64,000 nt of DNA from positions 14,689,431 through 14,753,430 of the forward strand of contig NC_088322.1 of assembly GCF_910592395.1 (NCBI RefSeq). Direction: 5' to 3'. Positions 47,585 through 57,930 of this stretch are shown in pieces; positions within the stretch are counted from its first letter, which is position 1, and each line of letters starts with the position of its first letter. The DNA comes from Lineus longissimus (Eukaryota; Nemertea; Pilidiophora; Heteronemertea; Lineidae). A program made the position numbers and the translations under genes. The notes below the pieces were generated by a model. It had not been told where the DNA came from. It made no database searches and saw only the letters and a program-made list of their open reading frames with translations.

Positions 47585-49350
47585 ATTGGCGTTATATCTA
47601 TCACACCCAGAAGTATTAGGGTAGCAGGAAGGGTTGGGCGTTTGTGGTTTCTGAGTCTGAGGGGGTTGGTGTCTGTTGACTGTGCTTTAAGAGAGACTAG
47701 GCATGGCGCCAGTCTCTCTTAAAGCACAGTCAACAGGCATTTGGTCTCAGTATTTGGGTAAGTACAGAATCAAGCCAGCTCAGAGAGCAATGATTGAACG
47801 ATGCTGTGGACAAGTCCAAGGAAACTGCATCAGTCACGACCAACTTCTCATCAGAAAGCGCCCCACCAGCATATTCAATGTTCAGTTCCAACCTGTACCA
47901 GTCCAATGCACGCCTGTCATAGTCAGCAGTGGTCAGCTTAGCGCAATATGGAACATTCTTCCGAAACTCAAGCGAGGGAAGTCTGCTCATTAGCATATCT
48001 CGCGCACTGCTTCTTCTTGTCAAACATCGTAGTGCAATCGTAATGGAAAACGTCTGGCTTTGCGCAAGACATTCAGACTAATAAGTGAAGAACTAATAGG
48101 TAAAGAACTTCTACTTGCGCGAGACTGCTGTGATAAAATTATCATTTCAGAGACTCCTGTGACGTACACATATATTTTTTACAATCAAAAATGCCCTCAA
48201 AAGACGACATGGAATGATTATTTTATTGATATTTCCTACTATATACCTTCCAATTATCACTTTATACAAATAGATCGGCGTTAGGTCGCATGCTTTTCTT
48301 TCATGGTGACACTATAAAGCAAAATAGTTGCAACCCCGTAACTGCGCTATAAGTCCAATAATAAGTGACGGTGACCCGTTATAAATGTTTCGCCAGCTTC
48401 GCTTTTTTGCCGCTACGCGGCGCTTTGGGCCCTTGCGTCAAGGTTCAGCCAGTGTTGGGGACACTCCAAGCAAAGAAGCTGCAGTTACATGGAGAAAGTT
48501 TGTCATTTTCCATTGGGATTCCACAGAATCAAAGAAGTTCCTTCGATTCCTGCATGTTGTTTACATATACCAGCAGTATACATCACCCGAAAATCGAGTG
48601 CTTGACATCGGATCTTCCAACTCCATTTAAATGGTTTACAGGTACTCATCAGTGAGCAGTATCTCTATAAATGATGATGTGTTTCTGATATAGAGGAGTA
48701 TTTTGAACTCTCTCTCATTAGTCTCAAGTTGATATTTAAAGTTTTTATAAAATCAATCTACATTGGTTGTACAATGCAGATCCTTAAGTTGTCATCATCT
48801 TGAACTGTCATGATTCTCTCTGATGAGCAGAGCTGAAAATCAACTTTAATCTTCTGTTTTAAGAACAGCTCGAATCAATACGTGAACAACAAGATCTTGT
48901 TTAATCTGACACAAAGCATTTTTATTCAATACAATGCAAACACTGTTAATACATTTAATGTACAACCACATAATACACTGCAGAACATGAAGTTTTCAGA
49001 AAAAGAATAACAAGTTCATGTTTTTTCTCGCCCTAGAAATCTATCTGTCCAAATTAACTGAGAACATAACATTGTTTTAATCATTCTCTCCGTCATTGAA
49101 ACAAGTGAAGCAAGCGTAACAAACCTGACTGCAGGCCCAATGATGAATACACCAAAACTATCACCTTAAATATACTGTTAACCAATCTTTTCCAAGAGGA
49201 GTAGTTAACTATTGAAAAACCATTTCAGGTAATTTCACAGTCACTGGCAAAACCATTCAAGTTGCTGCTAACCAAGAAGTAGAGGTTATTATAGTTAAGG
49301 ACTTTCTTAAACTTTCTTTTTATCGTCATCTTATTGTCATATTCATTGTT
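47585..49350 (+). pseudogene. Broken plus-strand exons, unit E
   Basis: Exon a (47585-47607 and 48440-48641) is split by the 833-bp element at the same site as in D. Exon b (from 49229) keeps its acceptor and frame. Confidence 0.5.
47608..48439 (+). mobile_element. 833-bp element, copy in unit E
   Basis: Nearly identical to 41744-42576 and at the same insertion point. Palindrome arms at 47674-47698 and 47711-47735. Confidence 0.65.
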
Positions 49351-50397
49351 ATTTTATGATATAGTTTGATAATATTATTTTCAAAGACATCCCTGGTTGA
49401 CAGTCTTATTACGTTCACATATTTTGTCAGGAGAGGCTTTTCATTTCAACAACATTAATAATTCCCGTTCGAACAGTATGATTATGAAACGAGCTACATG
49501 TCACAAATTATATCTAAAATATCCACAAACACAGGCCACAACAAAGTGGGTCTAAGACTCACCAGATCCACTCGTTAATTTTCTCCGGAGAAAATCAACT
49601 CGTGTAATCTGGTGACTCAGTTCACACAAAAGTTGATTGAAAGTATCAAAGTCAATGTACAACCTTGTCACAAGCACGTAAATTTTCACGGGGAAAAACA
49701 CACACATGCGCAGTAAACCAGTTGGAATCTGCGCAAAACAGGTGACGTCACGACATAAATTAAGCCGATTCGTTTCAACCCCGATGTACAGTACATCGAG
49801 GATGAAACGAATCGCCTTTATTTCCGTATAACACACGTCGCTAGGGAATAATAAATAGACCCGAACAAAAATATAAAAAAGACAAAAAACATTATGCAAA
49901 GTTACAGCAGGATTGGTTAGAGAAATTTGAAATAAGTAAATGACAGGGATCAGAAACGAATTTACAAAATTAATAACATGGGCTGCGACCTCACTATCAT
50001 CATAGCAACATAAATTTGTCCTCATAATTTTAATTTACAAGTGTAGTTAAATCCAGAGATGAAAAAGACTCGCTCGAGGTTGCACAAAATTTGTACATGA
50101 TAAAATAAAATGATTTTCATCCTCAACAGAATTATCAGTATAGAAAGAACAAAATATTTCCTGTTGCCACCACATGACCGCAAATATACTTGTGCGTGAC
50201 GTAATTCATCAGTATAAAGATATGGAATATTCTCCTTACATTTATACAGGTCCATTGCCGACGAAAGATACATAGGCCTGGTTGTGTATTTTTAAACAAC
50301 TACCAATACTATTACTATCTCTTCATAGTTAGCCATAAACATAAAATCGAACGCTAAGAAGAAGAAGAAGATCAAACAACACGTTCAGAAAAAAAGT

Positions 50398-51223
50398 TTA
50401 CGGATGAACCAGAAGAAGAAGAACAAACATGCAATAAAAAGCTGCCCATTCCTTGAAGGACGAAACGGTGGAAGCTTTTGACGGTGTCGTTGAATATATG
50501 GAGGAACTCGTGCTTGAAGATGGTGCTACTGATCCTGTGGCACTGGCAGTGGTACTGGTGCCCGCGGTTGTGGTTGCCGATGGTGCCACGGACGTGGTCG
50601 CGGCCGCGGTCGCGGACGTGGTCGCGGCCGCGGTCGCGGTCGAGGTCGTCGCTTGGGCGCCTAAAAATGAAATATTTAAATTCTTATTCATTGAGATGCG
50701 TCCTTTCTCATCGATTTCATTCTGTTTCCAAACGCATCTTTTGGACCTAAATCGTAGAGAATTGAGGGCATTTCATAGTGCGGCTCGTTGGAAAGAGCAG
50801 GCGCCCATAGAGAGCCATGAAACGGGTCGTACTTATCATTTACATATCAATCTATCATTATCAGAACTGTCAACTTTTTGCCGGGCTCACAACGGTAAGA
50901 AAGGTATCGGTTGACCAAAGAAAAATACGTGCTTGGTGGGAGAGGAAAAAGGCTACACAAAAGAAACAGACAAAAGATAATTTCATTTTGAGGCGCTTTG
51001 AGGCCCTCTTTTTTGATCCGATTGTCCTCCTCCAACACTGTAATTGGAGTGTGTTACAAAGGTATAAGCCAATACCTTACCCACCGGGCTCACTGGGTAT
51101 TCATATCAGTCTAAATATGAATTCTAATGCCCATTATCTTTGCATATCGGACTGAAAAAAGTGACTTTACTTACCGGTTGCCACGACGGCAATCACCAAC
51201 AGGAATACGCCGATCTGCACCAT
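50398..51223 (-). CDS. Ala/Thr-repeat, likely GPI-anchored mucin-like protein, member 5 (103 aa)
   Basis: Signal-peptide exon 51239-51175 (ATG at 51223) and last exon 50660-50398. The ectodomain is ATAAATTSATAAATTSVAPS followed by a Ser/Thr-rich TTAGTSTTASATG block and SSSTSSSIYSTT. The only aromatic residue in the mature ectodomain of any member is this Tyr, apart from LLYG in member 3. The GPI-like tail is at residues 84-103. Confidence 0.78.
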
Positions 51224-52568
51224 TGTTGATCAACTAGCTCTGGAAAATAAGAAAGTTGAGATGACGTCACAGTGAATGAATGAAATTAACATAACAAATT
51301 CCAGAAATATCGGTAATCTCTATATTCATTGGCATGAGTTCGATAGTTCAGTATTACGTTTAGGCCTCTCGACCACCATGGAAGCTATTTCGTAAGGGTC
51401 GATGGAATTAATATTTGCAATTATAACCATTTGATAAGACCGTAGAACAATGGGAATTTAGGCCAAGATGCGAGCGGGCTTTGTTTAAAGACAATAGACA
51501 CTGTCTTGGGCTGGGCCTTAATTCTTAAGTCATGACATTGCCCACAGGTAACCATGGCGGACAGTCTGCCTTTTATTTTTGCATTTAAGTCACGCTACAC
51601 AACACAGCCCGTGCAATAATCTTTACAGATTGGGCAGATATGGGAGAAATAAGCACGACTTGTACCCTAAATCAGGCGTATAGAGCTACAAAACACTGAT
51701 TTATCTACTTATTCAGGACAGCTTAAATCTATACAGATGTGCTTAAGTTATCAGCTGGAAATACGAAACAGCGAATCCACGTCAGGTGCTATAGAACACA
51801 GGAAATATTCGCTGTTGAATCCTTGCCTGTGTTTTCAAATTTGTTGTTGTTGTCTTGCTAGCGCTTTGGTAACCATAGTGGACAGTGTCTTGCTCATACT
51901 TTCCGAATCGATCCCCACATTATAGACGGTGATCGCAGGAAACAACTGTCATTTGCACATTGATGCGACCACTGTAAACCAGCGGCCTGGAATTTAATCG
52001 CATGCGACGACAATCACAATTGGTTTAATTGTGGAACCTGTGAGAACCCCATTTCTGCAGATTATAGGCGAGTCGATGCTGGTGACGCGGTATACGCCCG
52101 TTCTTACGAAAGGGCTTGTTGTGGGCCTGACTAGATGAATTATCATTCCCGCTTTTGATTGTTGGAATTTGATTGTGACCCGTTCGTCAAATTATTTTTT
52201 AAGTGTGAAGTTTCAGCGGATACGAACTGATGTAACATTTTATAGAAGGCTTAACTTTCGTATACAAGTGCATCGTGTTCGTGTGTAAATACCATTAAAT
52301 AGAAATAAACATTACCCCTGTACAGAAACTAGCCATGCCAATAACGTGGTGAAAAGTGGCCTATAGAGTAAATCTATCGGTGTTATTCTATCGGTGTTTA
52401 CGACAGCAATGTTAACATTTATATCCAATGTAGATTTACGTATAACAAAAATCTCACATTCACTTTTTGAAAAAAATGGCCTAGTCCCGCCTTTAGCAAC
52501 AGTCATTATGAATAAAACTTGAACAACAATCAAGAATTAGGAAAGGAATAAGCTGAAATGAAACCTAC

Positions 52569-52920
52569 CTGCCTGTATAAAGTGTTGCTGGCTGAAAGGT
52601 TATTCGAAAAGGTTGTCGATCTTTTTGTTACAAAAACCTCGAATTTCAGAATGGTACTCGTCTCAAATTGATTGAAACGGTAAGCTGTGAAATCTCTAGG
52701 CAAATTCTGCTCCTGGTTGCACGAAAGTCTGAATACGTCTGACCACTCAGTTCGAGAGACAACTGTAATTAACGATTGAGGAATATATATATATATATTC
52801 TAAACATCACATTCAACACCACACCCGCTTTTATTCTCCATTGTCATATCAAATCGGAAGGAAAATGGCGGCCACTGAGTGACCAATCCTAGCAAGGGCG
52901 CCGTGATGACGTCACACGTG
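52569..52920 (-). promoter_or_regulatory. Promoter and 5' UTR exon of the Ala/Thr-rich gene, unit E
   Basis: TGACGTCA (52907-52914), CACGTG (52915-52920), extended TATATATATATAT (52782-52799), exon end 52569. Same order as in the other four units. Confidence 0.62.
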
Positions 52921-53360
52921 CCATGACGACGAGGGCAATAACGTGCCATGTTGACAAGGACAATAACGTGCCTTGACGACAAGGTCAATAATCACACAGA
53001 TAAACAGGTTTCCCCTAAGGTCACAAACCTGTATTAAACGAAAATAGTTCAGTTTGAGATCAATGCGTGGTCTCACCATACCAGTTGAATGGTATTTTCC
53101 AATTCAGATATAATTTTTCTGAAATTGAGAATAAAGGTGTGTTTAAAACGAAGAAAATGATGAAGTCTCAGTCCAATTGGCTTACTTATGGACGTAGAGG
53201 TGTAACAGTTTGTAATCTAACTCCTCCGTCATTTTAGATCGGATGACAACAAAACTTCTCCTGAGGGTCGAGATTGATATAGAGCATGTCTTGGCGGGCT
53301 TTTATTTTTAACTGTTCGACGACCAGTATCGTAGAAGTCAAGAATGTAAAACCTGTTGAC

Positions 53361-53561
53361 ATCGCCAATGGACTGTGACGGATCGCAATGGGCTATCACG
53401 TTCTTGGTGGATGACTATGTCAGCCAAATCGCCAGTGGACTGTGACGGATCTCAATGCGCTATCACGTTCTTGGTGGATGACTGTGTCTGCCAAATCGCC
53501 AATGGACTGTGACGAGTGTCAATGAGCTATCACGTTCTTGGTGGATGACTGTGTCTACCAA
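53361..53561. repeat. 67-bp tandem repeat, three copies
   Basis: Units start at 53361, 53428 and 53495, each beginning ATCGCCA(A/G)TGGACTGTGACG and containing CTATCACGTTCTTGGTGGATG. Frames are not kept open, so it is a satellite-like local repeat. Confidence 0.85.
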
Positions 53562-54895
53562 CGGAGAATCCCTGACGTGCGATGCTCTAAGGGTTCTAAA
53601 TTATTCGCATTACGCATTAAAAGATATGGGCTAAAATTTACAATCCCCGATCGGAAATGACGTAGTTTGATCGCATTCAACTATAAATCCATTGAACAGT
53701 GGTGCTTCGCTAGTCAACCGATGACCTTTTTTGGGGTTTGATCGGGGATTGTAAACTCGTTCCTAATAATTTGAAAGACTATGGCGATATGTCGTCAGAA
53801 TTCAAATTATAACTTTTACAATCAATTACTTCTCCTAATTCATTTGTGGCTAGGGAATTGCGGTCGTTTCGCCCCTTTGTTCATGGGTGCTTTTTTCAGC
53901 ATGCCATAACCTGATTCTTTATTTGAAAGACTCTGGATGAATCTATATGACTGTGAAAACGTTCCTCGCTGATAATGTCTGGAAAAATGTTATGAGCGCG
54001 TGAATTGTGCCAATTTAACTAAAAAAGCAAGCATGAGACCCTTTCCTGCACACTGCTTGGTCAATAGTGAGTTCAGTGTTGCTTATTTGGCTAGTTGTGT
54101 GCAGGAATAGCTTTCTGATGTATAAACGGAAGCTGTCGGGTATCTTTTGAATGAAACGATGAAGAGGTTCCTAATTGAAGGTAACAGCCCATTTTTGCGC
54201 CAAACAAACAGTTTCGGAGCTTTCACCTCAATAATTAGTAAAAAAAACGGGATACTTAAACAGTGGATCAGTTTCGTATCTTAGTTTAGTGTATTTTCAG
54301 ACTTCCATCGTGTAACTTCCTTTTAGATGTTTAATAATGTTGCTGATTATACTTGTTGGAACGGACAAAGGCCAGCCCATTACACTTTTTCTCGCAGTCG
54401 CAGCATCAATGACCAAGCGACCAAAATTCAGAGGAAACTTGGTTTGCAAAACAAGACAGAGCCGGAGTTTTTAGCTGTACTTTCGCTTAGTTCCACTAGA
54501 CTAGACAGTAAATTATTTCTGAGATAGTTTCTGATGGGATATATGTCAATTTGAGCCAGGCCCAGATTCGTTTCGTAAGAAAATCTTATTGAGCACAGGC
54601 GATATGCAGTTTGCATTGTCTTCCTGTACACACTATATCGGCAACGATTTTCAAACCACTCACCGTAAACAGCACTACGCATACAAGCCGTTCCCTGTTG
54701 GAAGAGCTTTTGTATCAATATAGGTCAATAAAGTACTCTTGAAAATTTTATGGACCTATATTGATACAAAAGCCAAAGCAGGTGTGTAGCAGTTCAATTT
54801 AAGAACGCTTTGAATATGTTCTGCATAACAAATATTTTGACAATGCTTGTCATGATACGTTTAGATATTACAATCAAAGGAGATCGAATTATATT
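53562..54895. other. Intergenic with one 21-bp hairpin
   Basis: No gene supported. A perfect 21-bp inverted repeat (54706-54726 with 54753-54773, loop 26 nt) contains TATCAATATAGGTC. An imperfect pair GATCGGGGATTGTAAA / TTTACAATCCCCGATC lies at about 53638-53654 and 53740-53755. Confidence 0.5.
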
Positions 54896-56760
54896 ATAGA
54901 ATATCTATGGGCGAAACGAAGATAAACCTATATTCTTCAAAACTGCTGTACAAAAACTCGACTCGGGTCAATCACCAAGCTATATACTTGGCGGGGACTT
55001 CAATGTGGTTCAAAGCTACCTCCTAGACAATTCAAACATAACGAGAAGAAATAACCCAAAATCACAAGTTATCATAAGTGACATCAAAAAGGTATATAAC
55101 TTTTTTTATCCCTGGTGAACAGAATATCCAGAAACTAAAAGTTTTACATGGCACAATGGAATACTTTCTGGTGTCAGAAGACATATAAGACAGCCAATTA
55201 TATACCCAGATAAAGCCAGGATATTGCTAAGACCACTCCTAGAAATGAAAATAAACTAAAACACAAAAAGAGCCCTTGTCTCTGGCGATTGAACTCTCCA
55301 CTTCTAAAGGATGAAAAAAAATTCCAGGAAATAAAACAATTCATATAAAAAGATACAGTACAACATTCAAGCTCAACAAGATGAACATATTGAACTAACT
55401 ATTGATGACCAACCGTTCTTCGATGTACTAAAATTACGAATAAGATGTGAAAGCATAGCCTATTCCACAACAAAGAAAAAAGAAAACGAGAGAGTAGAGA
55501 TTCTTTAGAGAATTCAATAAACAAATTGTACGAATATTTCACCTCTGACCAAAGTGCCGAGAACCAGAACTAACCGAAAAATTCACAAAATTAGCTGAAA
55601 AAAGCGTTCAGGGTAAGCAAGGGCCAAACTCGTATAACCAGAGCGAAAGTGGCACTTGGAAGGCAAAAGGAATACAACTTCTGCCAATTAGAAAAAAGAC
55701 AATATACTGATAAAACAAAACCAAAACTGATAAAAGATGATGTAACGGAAACTGAATGATATAATTTTAGAACAAAAAAAGTTCTATGAGAAACTATATA
55801 CATCAAGAAAACTAAATATAACTAAAGAATGTGAAAACATTTTTTCCCCAAAATTGTCGACAAAAAACTAACGGAAGAGTAAAAAACGAGCTAAACAAAT
55901 AAACAAATAGTCATGAATGCTTCAAGGTCCTTAAAAATATTAGGGATAACACGTCACCAGGCTCGGACGGTTTCACCTCTGAATTTTATATATTCTACTG
56001 GAAAGAGCTACAGGCCTTTTTCCTCAGATCCATAAAACACACCTTTGGAAGAGAAATATTATCAAAGAGCCAACGGCTTGGCATCATAACATGCCTCTCA
56101 AAACCTGGAAAGGATAATGAATACATCAAAAGCTGGATACCAATATCGCTAACATTATGACATAATTGAGTACATTCGAAAGAACAATAAAGAAGGCATC
56201 ATACTCTCAATAGATTTTGAAAAGGCCTTCGACACCCTCGAATGGATCTTCATTGACAAAAGTCTAAACTATCTAGGAATTGGAGAAAACATAAGGAAAT
56301 GGATTAATATATCATCAAGCTGTACACTAAATAACGGATTTTGCTCAAACTGATATAAAATAACAAGGGGGGTCAGACAGGGGGACTCCCTGTCACCCTA
56401 TCTATTTATAATAGCAACTAAAATTTTATTAAGAGCTTTTATGAAACACGAAGACATCAAAGGGATAACAGTGAATGAATAACACTGAATTCTTAATTAA
56501 TTTATATGCAGATGATTTCACGTTATAATATCTAGAAGACGATTAAAAGTCTTTTAAAACATCTGAACATTTTGGTCCAGTTCTCTAAATACAGATAAAT
56601 GACTCAAAAACCACAGCAATAAAGATAGGCATCAGAAATGATGTCAAATATCAGGTATCAAATACAACTAAGACATAAATAATATTATTGAAGAAAACTA
56701 CAAAGAAAAAGTTAAAGCTTTTGAAAAAACTCTGAATTCATGGACAGCAAGACAACTCAC
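54896..56760 (+). pseudogene. Decayed L1/Tx1-type LINE retrotransposon
   Basis: Translated pieces in shifting frames keep the order of a non-LTR element. The endonuclease end has ILGGDFNVV (about 54986) and FTWHN (about 55144). RT parts follow: SPGSDGFTSEFY (about 55950), LSKPGK and SWIPISL (about 56095-56150), LSIDFEKAFDTLEW (about 56205), RGVRQGDSLSPYLF (about 56370) and the catalytic YADDFT (56505-56522). Several stops and frameshifts make it inactive. Motif style (DFEKAFD, GxRQGDSLSPYLF) is that of the L1/Tx1 group. Confidence 0.85.
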
Positions 56761-56789
56761 AGTGTATGTACGAATCACTACAATAATTA

Positions 56790-57930
56790 ACGTAGACGTG
56801 TTATAGTTTGTGATCTAACACATCCGTCCGTTTAGATCAGATTACAACAAAACTTCTCCCGAGAGTCGTGATTAATACTGAACATGTCTTGGCGAGCTTT
56901 AATTTTGGAATTCTGGAGCGATTATGGAGATATTGCATATTTTGTTGCTTCCATGGCATGGTCATCATCATAAGGTAGATTGTCAAAAGTCAACAGGAGT
57001 TCTCATCAGCATATGGGGGCATTTCATGAGTCAACAGTGCGGAAATATACCAAAATAAAACCAAATTGCAAAACAAATATCAGTGTAAATTGTTCAAGTC
57101 CCTGCGGTCTTGAGCTTCCCAATGCTGGAGAAAATCACCTTGTGCAATCAGGCGACTCAAATCACACACTCGAGCAGTATTCTTATCATATTACCAAAGA
57201 TATACTTCAATGATTGGGTTGTCTCAGTCTGCATTGTGCAAATAGATTTCAGACCAAAATTCCCACGGGGTTCCATGTGGCCCCTGACAATTATGATCAT
57301 CTCATCTATTGATTTATTTGACCTTTTTGACATCACACATACCAAGCATGACAGGTATATTCCGATATTGATCATTTTCATTGTAACAATTTAGATAGAT
57401 AGTCACCGCGCTCACATTCACAAATCATAAACTTTAATACAAGTCGTGTATTTCAAAGAGTTGAATCACAAAACGTATTCATCGTTTATGGCGCCGGGAA
57501 ATAATAATCTGTCCCCATACTTGATATATTGATCACAGGAATGACCTCTCATCTGTTCCCGAGGGCAACAGACCAGTCTACTAGATGTCTCAAATGAACG
57601 AAATGATAAAGGTTTAAGAGTTTGTTTTTATAATATTCAGACAGTGGGAAATATATGACCGTCTCAGATTTGCCAAAACAAATTTTTGATGAAAAGCCTA
57701 TGGATAGACTGAAAAAAATCCAAAATTCCAGGTCCGTTAAAGGAACAGCTCTTTCCATCAAAGACTGACATGTATCAGAACAAAGCTGGGCAGTCATCGG
57801 CGCATTGAGATATTTCAACTTCAAAAGCTATTTTTAAGAAGTCCAATTTTGACCCTCAAAACAGGGACCATTCCAGTGGCCCTAGAAAAAAAAGCCCTTC
57901 CCTTTAGGGACTGGAATTTTTGGATTTTTC
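56790..57930. repeat. Diverged copy of array-end and flank sequences
   Basis: 56795-56905 resembles the end of unit E (53190-53300), and 57285-57930 resembles 32510-32720 and 33360-33790, with many more differences than between the main copies. It looks like an older duplication or a repeat family that also supplied the flanks. No gene. Confidence 0.6.

Larger units (their letters stand above)
47549..53300. repeat. Tandem unit E (about 5.7 kb), array end
   Basis: Last unit. It shares the 833-bp element with D at the same base, but its Ala/Thr gene resembles that of unit B in repeat type. Homology ends in the TTTTAGATCGGATGACAACAAAAC region; a diverged copy of this boundary is at 56795-56905. 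Confidence 0.88.

Noticed and set aside
53361..53561. CRISPR-like or protein-coding repeat
   Set aside because: Three direct 67-bp units with no spacers and no kept reading frame in a eukaryotic context; ordinary tandem repeat.
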